Counted from the first letter of the stretch, positions 24,616 through 34,467 are shown. The stretch: DNA of 64,000 nucleotides from CBDCVN01 sp965223045 (GCA_965223045.1 CBDCVN010000013.1:3720001-3784000); one strand, 5' to 3'. Made by a program: numbers and translations. Notes: generated by a model not told the origin, from the letters alone.

Positions 24616-26970
24616 TTAGGCTACCTCAAGTTCTTGTTGACTCATCTTAGTACTAATTTCTAGAGACTCGAGCACATAAAATCCTGAGGGTTGTTCAGGT
24701 AAAACAGGTAGAAGCATGAGCCCCTCAGGTACTTTCTCTGAAATCTCAACTATTGCACATCTTTTGTAACCGCTAACTTGTAAAGTAACTTTATCACCAA
24801 CTGAGAGATTATGATTTAAAGCTTCATTAGGATGGAGACATAATGCAGGTGGGCCAAAAGCATCTCGCAAATGCATATTGTGGTAAACATACTTAGCTTT
24901 TACCATTGAAGGAACTAAAAGAACATTACCTTTAGTTGTGCCACCTTGAAGTTTATTTAAGGATTTAGCTACTAATTCAGGTAAATGCCCTTCTGATCCT
25001 ATTTTTTCAAGGTCTACACCAAAACTTTCCTTAAAGGTATGCTGTGCACTAGATAAGCTGTGACCAGCTAATTCTTGCCCCCAAGCTTTACCTAAATGCC
25101 TTACCACTCCCATAAAGTCTTCAGATTCACCGTCATATGTAGGAACAGGGGAAACTTTTAAGTAGCGCCCTTCAACATTACGTACGGTTCCTTGCTTTTC
25201 AAAAGCTGTTTTGGCTGGTAACACTACATGGGCCTGCTCTGTAGTAGAATTCAAAAAACTATTGTGAGTTACTAGGAAATCCACTTCTTCTAAGGCTTTA
25301 GTCTCTTGTGCAGGGTTTAAACCTGAGACTATTAGTGCTTTAGCTCCACCATGCATTATATGCTGATAATCACTATTAGTTAACCCCATAGCGTCTAAGC
25401 CATAACTATTGGCCATAGGGCCAATAGACATAACTTTGGCTCCTACCTTATTAGCCAAGATGTAAAGTCTACTAGTAGCTTCAGGGTGAGCTAATATGAA
25501 ACCTCCCATTATAACTACAGCATTATCAGCATCATGTAACTGCCCTAATAGTTCAGTAGGCAAGTTATCAACAAACTCATTTTCCTGACCTACCTGATAT
25601 TTAAGTGATCTACCTGCATATTTCATTAAATTTACCTGGTAAGGTGCAGCCACACTCAATATTCCTTTTTTTAGTTGCATGCGTTCTTTTAAACGCATGT
25701 CTGCAATAGGCACTCCATGGGGCATAATCTCTGGTGGAGAAACCCCCTTGAGAGCATCTTTGATGCGCAGGTCCAATATAGGAAGTTCTTCTGTTAAATC
25801 AGCAATTACAAAAATGGCATCACTAGTGGCTATATCATTGTAAGTAGCTTGCTGACCTTGAGGAATTACTGAAGTTGGGGGGCGGGGGTAGTGCTCGAGT
25901 TGCTCAATACCAAGATGCTGTGCTAAAGTCCTAGCAGCAATAGCCTCTTCAAGGGTAGTGTCTGCTCTTATTACTATGCCAATTTCACTACTTGAAAATC
26001 CTGCTAGATTTTCTTTTATATAAGCACTAGCTTCTGCCCATGTAGCAGGTATAAGTTTATCTCCTCTGCGGATTAATGGTGTTCTAATTCGATCCTTAGA
26101 GTTAGCGTACTCGTATCCAAAACGGGTGCCATCATCAATCCATATTTTGTTAACCTGAGTGTTCAGATCAGCTTTAACTCTTTCTATACGCCCAGTACGC
26201 GAGTCAATTATAATCCCTGCACCACTAGCATCATTCATAGTAATTGAGTGAGTATGGCTATATTCCCAGTTACGCCCTCTAAAACGCGCACTGGCATCAA
26301 GTAGAGCCCCTACTGGGCAAATATCAGTTATATTGCCACTAAAGTTACTAGGTAAACCTTGCTCAAGGTTACCTATGTAAGTGTGTCCACCACGCTCTAT
26401 AAAATCTAAGACTTCGTCACCGGGAACTTCTTCAAAGTAGCGCACACAACGCTTGCAATGAATACAACGCTCACGATCAAGAGTAACCAAATCACTTAGT
26501 GCATGATGTTTTTCTTGGTGTCGTTTGTCAAAGATAAAACGGCTTAAGCCATCACCATATTCATAGGCACGGTCTTGGAGTTCGCAGGCTCCTCCCTTAT
26601 CACAGGTAGGGCAATCAAGGGGGTGATTAATTAAATGTAACTCCATCATACCTGCTTGAGCCTTCTTGGCTTCATCACACAGAGTATCAATCACCATACC
26701 TTCCATAACAGCAGTGGTGCAGGTTGCCATAGGATTAGGAAACCAGAATATTTTAGGCTCTTGGGTGGTTTTGTCTAAAATCCATTCGTTTGTGGTACGG
26801 TCTTTTCGGGGCGCACCTACCTTAGCTAAGCACATGCGACAAGCTCCAATAGGTGACATATACTCATGCGAGCAAAAGTAAGGTATGTCATAGCCTGCTG
26901 CAAATATTGCATCAATGGCCGAGGTATTTGGGGGTAAATCTAGCTCAATTTCATTAACTTTAACTTTCAT
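24616..26970 (-). CDS. nuoG: NADH-quinone oxidoreductase subunit G
   Basis: A 784-residue peripheral subunit of complex I (Nqo3). The N-terminal [2Fe-2S] ferredoxin domain has CSHEYMSPIGACRMCLAKVG (about residues 33-52). HPLDCPTCDKGGACELQ and RCIHCKRCVRYF bind the next Fe-S clusters (His-Cys and Cys ligands), then a molybdopterin-oxidoreductase-type domain that has lost catalysis. Length is like the Thermus-type protein. It is followed immediately by nuoH, but its upstream partner nuoF is separated by 830 bp containing an antisense lipoprotein gene. Confidence 0.96.
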   Translation of the reverse strand: MKVKVNEIELDLPPNTSAIDAIFAAGYDIPYFCSHEYMSPIGACRMCLAKVGAPRKDRTTNEWILDKTTQEPKIFWFPNPMATCTTAVMEGMVIDTLCDEAKKAQAGMMELHLINHPLDCPTCDKGGACELQDRAYEYGDGLSRFIFDKRHQEKHHALSDLVTLDRERCIHCKRCVRYFEEVPGDEVLDFIERGGHTYIGNLEQGLPSNFSGNITDICPVGALLDASARFRGRNWEYSHTHSITMNDASGAGIIIDSRTGRIERVKADLNTQVNKIWIDDGTRFGYEYANSKDRIRTPLIRRGDKLIPATWAEASAYIKENLAGFSSSEIGIVIRADTTLEEAIAARTLAQHLGIEQLEHYPRPPTSVIPQGQQATYNDIATSDAIFVIADLTEELPILDLRIKDALKGVSPPEIMPHGVPIADMRLKERMQLKKGILSVAAPYQVNLMKYAGRSLKYQVGQENEFVDNLPTELLGQLHDADNAVVIMGGFILAHPEATSRLYILANKVGAKVMSIGPMANSYGLDAMGLTNSDYQHIMHGGAKALIVSGLNPAQETKALEEVDFLVTHNSFLNSTTEQAHVVLPAKTAFEKQGTVRNVEGRYLKVSPVPTYDGESEDFMGVVRHLGKAWGQELAGHSLSSAQHTFKESFGVDLEKIGSEGHLPELVAKSLNKLQGGTTKGNVLLVPSMVKAKYVYHNMHLRDAFGPPALCLHPNEALNHNLSVGDKVTLQVSGYKRCAIVEISEKVPEGLMLLPVLPEQPSGFYVLESLEISTKMSQQELEVA

Positions 26971-27337
26971 TAACTAGTGTCCTTAAATAAGTAACTTAGA
27001 AACCTTAAATCTACCTAATTATAAACACTTTGCTAATAAATACTTCAGCCTTTTAAGTAGGCAAAATGTTTAAATAATTATATTGGTTAGCTAGACATCT
27101 GTGAGTCTAAGGTTTATAGGTGTCCATGTAGGGCTTTTGCTATTAAATCATAAGATACTACCATGTATAAGGAAAGATCTTAATACAGTAATGTTATGAG
27201 ATACATTTATCGTTTGTCCTAGCCTTGCTAGGGTAGAGAATATACTTCCCCGCATGACAGAAATACACTTCCTACTTGTGCACTCAAGGGCCTTAAATTT
27301 CCCAATTAAACTAACCAATTTTTAGGAGTTAAATTTA
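26971..27337. promoter_or_regulatory. Divergent spacer upstream of nuoG and the lipoprotein gene
   Basis: About 370 AT-rich bp that must promote nuoGH leftward and the small lipoprotein rightward. A small hairpin (CCTAGC-CTT-GCTAGG, about 27219-27233) is visible. No coding remnant or RNA is recognised. Confidence 0.35.
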
Positions 27338-27739
27338 ATGAGAAGCTTAACTATTATTTTACTCATTTCACTTGCAGGTTTACTTTCTTCTTGCATTATT
27401 GTTAATGATGATAGATACACCTTAAGTGGCTCTTCTAACAGAAACGCTAGTTTTAGACTAGATGATGAGCTAGATATTTTTGTAAATGGTAGTAGGGTTA
27501 GAACACATGAATCAAACTCAGATGAGATTGCCTTGCCTGTTACTGTACCTAACATAGGTTTTGGAGATACTATTAGGCTTGAAGTTCGTAATACTCAAAT
27601 CTTTTCTGCTTGCGAAATAAGTCGTGTTTTTTTGCGTAGAGGTGACTTTTTTGTAGAAATCACAGATGGTTTTTTTAACAATGTACACGAAGGTTTAGGG
27701 GTTTGTTTTACTACTTCTACTATTAGGGTTAACTTTTAG
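27338..27739 (+). CDS. Small lipoprotein of unknown function inserted between nuoF and nuoG
   Basis: A 133-residue protein with a lipoprotein signal peptide: MRSLTIILLISLAGLLSSC, with the lipidation Cys at about residue 19. The rest is mostly beta (DELDIFVNGSRVRT, TVPNIGFGDTIRLEVRN), suggesting a small beta sandwich. It has a good TAGGAG site before ATG 27338. It runs opposite to the nuo genes and splits the nuoEF and nuoGH blocks, so it is a later insertion. The family is not recognised; there are no mobile-element remnants around it. Confidence 0.7.
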   Translation: MRSLTIILLISLAGLLSSCIIVNDDRYTLSGSSNRNASFRLDDELDIFVNGSRVRTHESNSDEIALPVTVPNIGFGDTIRLEVRNTQIFSACEISRVFLRRGDFFVEITDGFFNNVHEGLGVCFTTSTIRVNF

Positions 27740-27801
27740 GAACTAGGAAGTTTTTATAAGAATTCTTACCTTATTACTAGCAATTTTTTGGATATAGCTA
27801 T

Positions 27802-29121
27802 TTAGCCCCACCATACAGAGCGTTTATGCATAGATTCCCCATTTACTATAAGGTACTCATATTCATCGCGAAAGTGTTTTATAGATGCCTGCACAGGCAT
27901 AATGCAAGCATCAGCAAATACACAAAACGAACGACCAATTATATTGCCACAAACATCTTCTAAAAGTTCAAGGTCACCCTGTTCACCCAGACCTTGACAA
28001 AGCTTTTGATACATTTTGGGTAACCATGTAGCCACACCCTCACGACAGGGAGTGCACTTCCCACAAGATTCATGAGCATAAAAGCGTACGATGTTCCACA
28101 TAGCATTAACAAGGCACTTTTCTTTAGGAATTAGAATAATCCCACCAGTACCTAACATAGAGCCTTTTTTAGTCACACTAGCATACTCCATAGGGATATC
28201 TAAGTATTCATCTGTAAAGGGGAAGAGGGGGCAGCTCGAGCCCCCCGGAATAAAAGCCTTAGCTTCCATAGTAGGCCCTCCACCCAAATCGAAAATCACC
28301 TCTCTATAACTTATACCCATAGGAACTTCGTACACCCCTGGGTTCTTAAAAGGCCCACTAAGTTGCACATGATGAAAACCCTTAGAATCTTCTGTGCCCA
28401 TGTTAGCAAACCATGTAGCTCCCTTATTTAGGATGTGAACTGTGCTAGCAATAGAAGTAACATTATTAATGGTTGTGGGTAGGCCATAAACTCCTGCTTG
28501 AGCAGGAAAAGGTGGTTTCATTCGGGGGTTAGCACGCAAACCCTCAAAGGAATTCATTAAAGCTGTTTCTTCACCACAAATATATGCTCCTGCCCCACGG
28601 TGCAGGATAATGTCAAAATCAAAATCACTATCAAAAATATTCTTACCTATTATATTTACTGCTTTAGCTTCTTCTATGGCTGTTAGCAAACGCTCATAGG
28701 CAAGATAGTACTCACCACGTATATAGATAATGCCAAGTGTCGCTCCAATTGCATAGCCTGAAATAATCAAGCCTTCAATTAGTTGATGAGGGTCATCCTC
28801 CATAACATAGCGGTCTTTACATGACCCCGGCTCAGATTCATCGGCATTACAGACTATAAAACGTTGTCTACCATCATCAGGGGGCATAAACGACCACTTA
28901 ACACCAGTAGGAAAACCTGCACCTCCACGTCCCCGCAAGCCTGAAGCTTTTACCTCTTCAATAACTTCACTAGGTTGCATTTGTGTAACAGCTTTTTTAG
29001 CTATCTCATAGCCACCATGCTGCTGATAATAGTTTAGTTTCCATGCTCCATTTACACCTATATATTTGTACATAGTAACTTCAAAATTTGGGTCTTTACA
29101 GCTAGTTATTTGCTCACTCAT
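27802..29121 (-). CDS. nuoF: NADH-quinone oxidoreductase subunit F
   Basis: A 439-residue complex I subunit (Nqo1) that binds NADH, FMN and cluster N3. The FMN/NADH motif GLRGRGGAGFPTGVKW (about residues 61-76) and CNADESEPGSCKDR are intact, as are GAGAYICGEETALMNS and the N3 ligands ESCGKCTPCREG plus a later Cys. I start at 29121 instead of 29160, because a GGAGG site precedes that ATG and the coding overlaps the end of nuoE by 8 bp, as in a coupled operon. Confidence 0.96.
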   Translation of the reverse strand: MSEQITSCKDPNFEVTMYKYIGVNGAWKLNYYQQHGGYEIAKKAVTQMQPSEVIEEVKASGLRGRGGAGFPTGVKWSFMPPDDGRQRFIVCNADESEPGSCKDRYVMEDDPHQLIEGLIISGYAIGATLGIIYIRGEYYLAYERLLTAIEEAKAVNIIGKNIFDSDFDFDIILHRGAGAYICGEETALMNSFEGLRANPRMKPPFPAQAGVYGLPTTINNVTSIASTVHILNKGATWFANMGTEDSKGFHHVQLSGPFKNPGVYEVPMGISYREVIFDLGGGPTMEAKAFIPGGSSCPLFPFTDEYLDIPMEYASVTKKGSMLGTGGIILIPKEKCLVNAMWNIVRFYAHESCGKCTPCREGVATWLPKMYQKLCQGLGEQGDLELLEDVCGNIIGRSFCVFADACIMPVQASIKHFRDEYEYLIVNGESMHKRSVWWG

Positions 29122-29659
29122 TATCGCCTCCGCGTTCTCGCCAAGGCTCGAGCAACTCATCCCGGCGCATAGCCTCTAAAAGAGCCTGACAGCGAGATCT
29201 TGTAACTCTTTCATAATAGGAATCATTAATTTGTAAAACAGGTGCAGTAGTACAAGAGCCTAGACATTCCACTTTCTGTACACTAAAGATTTTTTCTTCA
29301 TCAGTTTCTCCATTTACTAATCCTGTCTCTTCGCAAATAAAGTCATACATTTCATCTGCACCAGCTAGAGAGCAAGAAAGCGTAGCACACACCTGCAAGT
29401 GATATTTTCCTATAGGTTCAGCATGATAAGTAGAATAAAAACTCATGACTCCTTTGACTTCTGTAGCAGTAGTACCAATGATTTCAGCAATTTCGCGAAT
29501 GTGATCTTCAGTAATGTGTTTCTCGGCTCGTTGCACTTCCCAAAGTAAAGGCATAACAGCACTACGTTTGCCATATTCAGGATAGCGACCAAGGATTTCC
29601 TTGATTAGCTCCTGCTTATCAGCAAAAAAGGGTTTTATGTTTTCTATAGCTTGATTCAT
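29114..29659 (-). CDS. nuoE: NADH-quinone oxidoreductase subunit E
   Basis: A 181-residue thioredoxin-like [2Fe-2S] subunit of complex I (Nqo2). The N1a ligands are in VCATLSCSLAGA (C-x4-C) and ECLGSCTTAPV (C-x3-C). Length is normal. It is the first nuo gene in the block; upstream of it are unrelated genes, so nuoA-D must lie elsewhere. The stop overlaps the nuoF start. Confidence 0.95.
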   Translation of the reverse strand: MNQAIENIKPFFADKQELIKEILGRYPEYGKRSAVMPLLWEVQRAEKHITEDHIREIAEIIGTTATEVKGVMSFYSTYHAEPIGKYHLQVCATLSCSLAGADEMYDFICEETGLVNGETDEEKIFSVQKVECLGSCTTAPVLQINDSYYERVTRSRCQALLEAMRRDELLEPWRERGGDNE

Positions 29660-29711
29660 AGTTAGTATTTAAATAGGTTACTATATCTACTCAAACTATT
29701 CACTACTAGCT

Positions 29712-30725
29712 TTACTCAAAGAACCCTTCCATAGCTCTTAACCTATAGCCTGCTGTTGGTTCAAAAGTGTCAGAGGCAAAATCCCTTTCTGTTATAGACT
29801 TAAGGGCAAATTCATTATTAAATACTCCTCCTTCAAAAGATTTACCAAATATAGGAAAGCCACCAATTTGCTCCATAGCTTCAAAAAAGTTTAAGCTATC
29901 ACCACCAAACCCAAACCCCATTTCGTTATAGGTATTACTCATCTCAGCAAAGAAGTTAAAGTAACTTTCAAATACCTCTTGGGCTACAGCTCCTGCTCCT
30001 AGGTTTCCCCAACTAGCAATCCATAGTTCCTGTGTTTTTTGACTTCCACTAAGAACTTCATAACGAACTGTAGGATAATTGTTAACCATACTTTGCTCGC
30101 CAGTGCTGATTATTTCAAGAGATACTGGACCACTTGCAGCAGGTAAATTTGCTACCCCAAAGGTATTTCTTAGCATTTGTTCTGTAGCTGCACGTTCTTG
30201 GGGTGATAAATCTTGTGAATCAAGTTGTGCTAACGCAGCCTCATAAGCTTGTTGCATCATAGCGTTCATTTCACCCATTTGTTCAGCTACATCACCAAAA
30301 TTTTCCTTGATTGTTGCTAGAAAAGCCTCATCTATAACAAAGTATTCTTTACTTTGGTGATCAATTACAATCATTTCTTTACGATCTGCACGGTAAATCA
30401 TCTCACCACTATTAGCATTGTCAATGTCGCTAGCACTAGCACTAGTGCTAGTAGTAACACTAGAAGGATCTAATGCACTATTGGGTTCATCGGCAATAAT
30501 TATTTCTGGGTCATTCTCTATAGCTCTGGTCACTTCTACACGTTGATCCCCACTATCTAGGAATATCATTTTGAGTAAAGTTCCCTCGACTAAGATTTCT
30601 GTTGAGCTTACTTCACCAGTTTGTTGATCTGTATTAGCAATTTCAAAAACCACCCCAGCTAAACCTAGACTTTGTATGAAAATTATTGCAGCAATACTAC
30701 AAAATTTTAACAAAAACTTTTTCAT
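29712..30725 (-). CDS. Secreted DUF4412-like protein with an ABC-ATPase-like insert
   Basis: A 337-residue exported protein. I start it at the ATG complementary to 30723-30725, which has a GGAGG site; the longer reading from 30773 has none. It begins with a signal peptide (MKKFLLKFC, hydrophobic to about 24). The parts VEGTLLKMIFLDSG and EMIYRADRKEMIVIDHQSK look like DUF4412. Between them is a segment of about 45 residues with RAIENDPEIIIADEPNSALD, which looks like the Walker B/D-loop region of an ABC ATPase, and then a Ser/Thr/Ala-rich tract. The C-terminal half is Phe- and Gly-rich. Function unknown. Confidence 0.65.
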   Translation of the reverse strand: MKKFLLKFCSIAAIIFIQSLGLAGVVFEIANTDQQTGEVSSTEILVEGTLLKMIFLDSGDQRVEVTRAIENDPEIIIADEPNSALDPSSVTTSTSASASDIDNANSGEMIYRADRKEMIVIDHQSKEYFVIDEAFLATIKENFGDVAEQMGEMNAMMQQAYEAALAQLDSQDLSPQERAATEQMLRNTFGVANLPAASGPVSLEIISTGEQSMVNNYPTVRYEVLSGSQKTQELWIASWGNLGAGAVAQEVFESYFNFFAEMSNTYNEMGFGFGGDSLNFFEAMEQIGGFPIFGKSFEGGVFNNEFALKSITERDFASDTFEPTAGYRLRAMEGFFE

Positions 30726-30822
30726 AGAATCCTCCAAATTTTTTAATCTTTTCCCTGCTTCTCCCCTAAACACTTTACCTTAAAATTTTACTTCTTGATG
30801 AAAGCTCATAAATTCTTTAAAG

Positions 30823-31662
30823 TTATCCCAATCCTTTAGCAAAAACCTCTTCTTTTATAAAGTTTTCTGTAATTATAAGCAAGATAATTCCTGGGATAGA
30901 TCCTAATAAAGCAATAGCTGCGCCCACGGGATCAAGAGCACCACTACTGCTTAGCTTTGCAAATAACAGTGTAGACAAGGTGTCAATGCTACCACGTCCT
31001 ACGAAGAAAGTTAGTAAGAAAACATTTGCAGAAACAAGGAAGGTAAAGAGACTTCCTGCAATGATGCCAGGTAAAATCATAGGTAAAGTTATTTGCCACA
31101 AAACTCTTAGGGGGCTTGCACCTAGGGCTCGAGCTTGCTCTTCATAATCTCTATTTAATCCCTGAAACACAGAGGTCAAAACTCTTATCATATAAGGCAT
31201 GGTAGGAATTAAATGAGCTATAATAATTCCAAGATAACTCCCTACTAAATTAATCTGAATAAAAGTAATTAAAATCCCTAAACCTACTGCTATCTCTGGC
31301 ACAATTAAGGGGGTTAGCAAAAAAAACTCTAAAAAACTTTTACCCCAAAACTTTTCTCTAGCAATTACCCTTGCTGCAGGCAAGCTAACAGCAATACAAA
31401 TCAATGTCACTGCAGCAGCAATGATAACAGTGTTTACAGTGGCTTTTAATACTTGTGATTGGGGTGAAAATACATAGTCCCAAGCTAATGGTAGTCGGGC
31501 TGTTGCTCGAGCTTGCCACCACCATTCACTAGGCCATACATGTGGCCAGTACCAACGAAAAGCAAAAGAAGCAATGACCAAAGGTAGAAAAGGACCTATT
31601 ACTGCAATGCTTACACAGATTAGATAAAAGCGTTCAAAGGGTGATAGATTTTTGATTTTCAG
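30823..31662 (-). CDS. ABC transporter permease (second subunit), likely CTG start
   Basis: About 279 residues with six helices. The cytoplasmic EAA loop (ALGASPLRVLWQITLPMILPGIIAG) is intact. The frame is open from just after the first permease stop; the first helix (ERFYLICVSIAVIGPFLPLVIA) lies upstream of the TTG at 31581, so the true start is further up. The only reasonable start is CTG complementary to 31660-31662, giving MKIKNLSPFERF; no ATG, GTG or TTG is available. The type fits spermidine/putrescine-, Fe(3+)- or thiamine-like importers. No binding protein or ATPase gene is in the window. Confidence 0.75.
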   Translation of the reverse strand: MKIKNLSPFERFYLICVSIAVIGPFLPLVIASFAFRWYWPHVWPSEWWWQARATARLPLAWDYVFSPQSQVLKATVNTVIIAAAVTLICIAVSLPAARVIAREKFWGKSFLEFFLLTPLIVPEIAVGLGILITFIQINLVGSYLGIIIAHLIPTMPYMIRVLTSVFQGLNRDYEEQARALGASPLRVLWQITLPMILPGIIAGSLFTFLVSANVFLLTFFVGRGSIDTLSTLLFAKLSSSGALDPVGAAIALLGSIPGIILLIITENFIKEEVFAKGLG

Positions 31663-31669
31663 GCTCTCG

Positions 31670-32548
31670 CTATTGTTTTCCTCTTAAAAGCTCAAAACGT
31701 CTATAAAAACTTAGATAAGTTATTAATATTATGCTCGAAATTAAACTTATAAATACTACTATAGCCATAGCTCGCAAACGCTTGCTATAATCAGCATCAT
31801 CAAAAGCTCGCCAAGCTTCTACAGCTAGTGTATTAGGAAATCCCCCACCAAGTATAAAAGGTACATCGAATGAGCTAAAGTTAAAGGCAAAAACTATAGT
31901 TGTAGCTGAGACGATGCCAGGGGTTAACAGAGGTAAAGTAACACGCCAAAATGTTTGCCAGCGATTTGCCCCCAATGTCATCGCTGCTTCTTTATTTTCA
32001 GGTCCTATGCCTATTAAAACTGAATGAATAATAAGAGTACTAAAAGGAATTTGTTTCCACAAATAAACCAACATAATACCCCAACCACCATGTGAGTAAA
32101 GAATTCGCGGAAATTGCCTAGTATTTTCAATGATGCCCATCAAGTGCAAAAAGCGCGCTATTAAACCTCCATTAGCAAATAAAATGATAGTAAGGGATAC
32201 ACCCACTAAATAGGGAATCATTAGGGGTAATTTGTAAAGGTAAGAAAAAAAATTTTTGCCCCGAAATTTCCTACATAAAAGCAAAGCCAGATAAATGCTT
32301 AAAGCTGTACCAATAATTGCTGGTACTAAAGCATAATAGAAAGTATAAAAAACCGAGTGCCAGAAACTTGGCAAAGCAAAGAGTTCACGATAATACTGTA
32401 GGGTGGGGAAATTATTAATACCATAAATAGGTGTGTAACCAAAGCTTTGCAGAAGAACTACTAACAGAGAACCTAAAAAAAGGCTTAGCAAAATAGCTGT
32501 AGCTGGTGTGAGCATTAGTATTATGTAAAGCCTATGTTGCCATGTCAT
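31670..32548 (-). CDS. ABC transporter permease (first subunit)
   Basis: A 292-residue inner-membrane permease with six helices and the EAA motif EAAMTLGANRWQTFWRVTLPLLTPG. It pairs with the second permease, 7 bp downstream, to form the transmembrane core of an importer. The family is the binding-protein-dependent type 1 (spermidine/putrescine, iron or thiamine). The substrate cannot be told because the periplasmic binding protein and ATPase are not adjacent. The ORF starts with ATG complementary to 32546-32548. Confidence 0.85.
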   Translation of the reverse strand: MTWQHRLYIILMLTPATAILLSLFLGSLLVVLLQSFGYTPIYGINNFPTLQYYRELFALPSFWHSVFYTFYYALVPAIIGTALSIYLALLLCRKFRGKNFFSYLYKLPLMIPYLVGVSLTIILFANGGLIARFLHLMGIIENTRQFPRILYSHGGWGIMLVYLWKQIPFSTLIIHSVLIGIGPENKEAAMTLGANRWQTFWRVTLPLLTPGIVSATTIVFAFNFSSFDVPFILGGGFPNTLAVEAWRAFDDADYSKRLRAMAIVVFISLISSIILITYLSFYRRFELLRGKQ

Positions 32549-32723
32549 TATAAATGTCCATACTATACTGAAAATAGGTTAGAAATGGACATTTTTTACT
32601 TCTACTGCACCCTGTTTATCACCCTCCTTTCATAAATTTTTTAGCTTGTTCGCTATAGTAACAAGGGGGTGTGATTTTTCACTTTTGAAATGCTGCGTTA
32701 GTTTGTTCTCAGGGAGATTAACT

Positions 32724-34397
32724 ATGGAAAAATTCTTACCTTTAAAATTGCTTTTTACATTCATTTTAATATTGCCAGTACCCATAGCTTTTGGTTTTGA
32801 TGTGAATTCACCAATAACTTTATATATTGACTCTTTTAGGCAACCTTGTCCTGAAAACGCAAATCAATATTGCTTGCGATTTAGAGAAAATGAAAATAGC
32901 CCATGGTTACCCCTAACATTACCCATCGAAAACTTTGGTCATGAAGAAGGGGTAAGTTATGAACTATTGGTTTATGAAGATTTGCTAAACGAAACATTAG
33001 TGCTTATAGAAATATTAAGCCAAGAAATCATACCTACTTTAAAGCCACAAAAAAATTTAGTCAGTGAGGTAAAAATTGAACCTATCCAAGTCAATGATGA
33101 GTCAGAAAACATTAGTGGCAAAACTATAGCAGAAAAGCCTGAGGGTAACTCTTCAGCTAATGAAGATGATGTTGAAGCAACTCGCCAAGTAACATCATCA
33201 GCAACCAGCATACTTTCTGATGAAGGTTTTGTACTTACTGGTGCCCAGTGGCAGCTTAGCAATATAGATTTAGAAGGCAAATTAGTAAGCCCTATAGAAA
33301 AAAGTAAATATACTCTTAATCTAAAACCAGACGGCTCTTTAACAGTGGTAGCAGATTGTTACAGGGGTTCAGGTAATTATGCTTTTAATAGTGAGAAGAT
33401 CACTTTTAATATAAATTACAGTAATGACCCCTGTGATGCGGAGTCTATTGCTGAAGCTTATAGAGCAGGGCTCGAGCAATCTTCCTCATATCTAATTGAG
33501 GACAACAAGCTTCATTTTTATGGTGAAAGTAATTTAATCACCTTTACCGCAATACCTATATCGGAAACACCTATTGCAGAAATACCTGAAAATCTAGGAG
33601 AATCAAGCCCTAACCTTGAACCTACCTTAGAAAATAACTTGTGGTTACTTAGCAATATTGATAAGGGTGATAGGATACAAGGTGTGCAAGGGATATATAG
33701 TATAAGGCTAAGTCAAGATGGCTCACTAGAAGTAAATACAGACTGCTATCAAGGCAAGGGTACTTACTCTCTAGAGGGGAGTGTTATTAGCTTTGAATTT
33801 CCCATTGAACATAAAACTTGTACCCCAGAACTTTTTGTAACAGAGGAATTTGCTGAAGGCCTCAAGGATGCCGAAGTATATAGCTTACAAGGGGGCAAAC
33901 TATATGTCCGTATAGCAAGTAGTGGCGATGTAATGGTATTTACACAATCTGATGAGATTGAAGAAACTATCCCAACATCTACAGAGCCTCCAATTAAAGG
34001 AAATAAGTTGAAAACTATAAAAATTGAGGCCCTTGCTATAAGAAGCAGTGTACCTATTGATTGGCCCATAGTTAATAGACATCCCTTTTTTAATAACATC
34101 TGGGCTAAGGGGCCTTTTAACTATGTAAGTTTTGTTGTTTCTAAAGGAGCTAATGATTTAGAGGCTCTTAAACAAAACTTAGAGTTATCTGCTACCGTTT
34201 TAGCTGAAAAGGCATCAATAGAAACTTTTGGTCAGTATAGATGGCGCTTGTACTTAGATGAGGGGCCTATTGTTAATCTTGCTGTAGCAACAACTATTGA
34301 AGGTGATAGTGTTTACACAATTATTATAACAGGGACAAAGGATAACTTTTCAGAGATCTTGAGGGGGGCGCTCGAGAGCTTTGAAGTTTTGGAGTAA
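32724..34397 (+). CDS. Exported protein with two META (HslJ-like) domains
   Basis: A 557-residue protein. I use ATG 32724 because of the AGGGAGA site upstream; the longer reading from 32646 has none. It has a signal peptide (residues 1-24). Two similar domains follow a spacer: TGAQWQLSNIDLEG ... YTLNLKPDGSLTVVADCYRGSGNYAF (about 175-290) and LWLLSNIDKGDR ... SIRLSQDGSLEVNTDCYQGKGTYSLEG (about 320-440), each with a conserved Cys pair. These fit the META/HslJ fold. A C-terminal domain of about 110 residues is unrecognised. META proteins have been linked to stress and motility; function here is unknown. Confidence 0.72.
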   Translation: MEKFLPLKLLFTFILILPVPIAFGFDVNSPITLYIDSFRQPCPENANQYCLRFRENENSPWLPLTLPIENFGHEEGVSYELLVYEDLLNETLVLIEILSQEIIPTLKPQKNLVSEVKIEPIQVNDESENISGKTIAEKPEGNSSANEDDVEATRQVTSSATSILSDEGFVLTGAQWQLSNIDLEGKLVSPIEKSKYTLNLKPDGSLTVVADCYRGSGNYAFNSEKITFNINYSNDPCDAESIAEAYRAGLEQSSSYLIEDNKLHFYGESNLITFTAIPISETPIAEIPENLGESSPNLEPTLENNLWLLSNIDKGDRIQGVQGIYSIRLSQDGSLEVNTDCYQGKGTYSLEGSVISFEFPIEHKTCTPELFVTEEFAEGLKDAEVYSLQGGKLYVRIASSGDVMVFTQSDEIEETIPTSTEPPIKGNKLKTIKIEALAIRSSVPIDWPIVNRHPFFNNIWAKGPFNYVSFVVSKGANDLEALKQNLELSATVLAEKASIETFGQYRWRLYLDEGPIVNLAVATTIEGDSVYTIIITGTKDNFSEILRGALESFEVLE

Positions 34398-34467
34398 TAC
34401 AGCTAAGGAAAACGCTGTCATTCTTAAGTAGTGCTTCTAACTAGTTGACACTCCCCGAGGTATCACT

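Noticed and set aside
29122..29160. 13-residue N-terminal extension of NuoF
   Set aside because: It runs over the nuoE end, lacks a binding site, and the next ATG has GGAGG and matches family starts.
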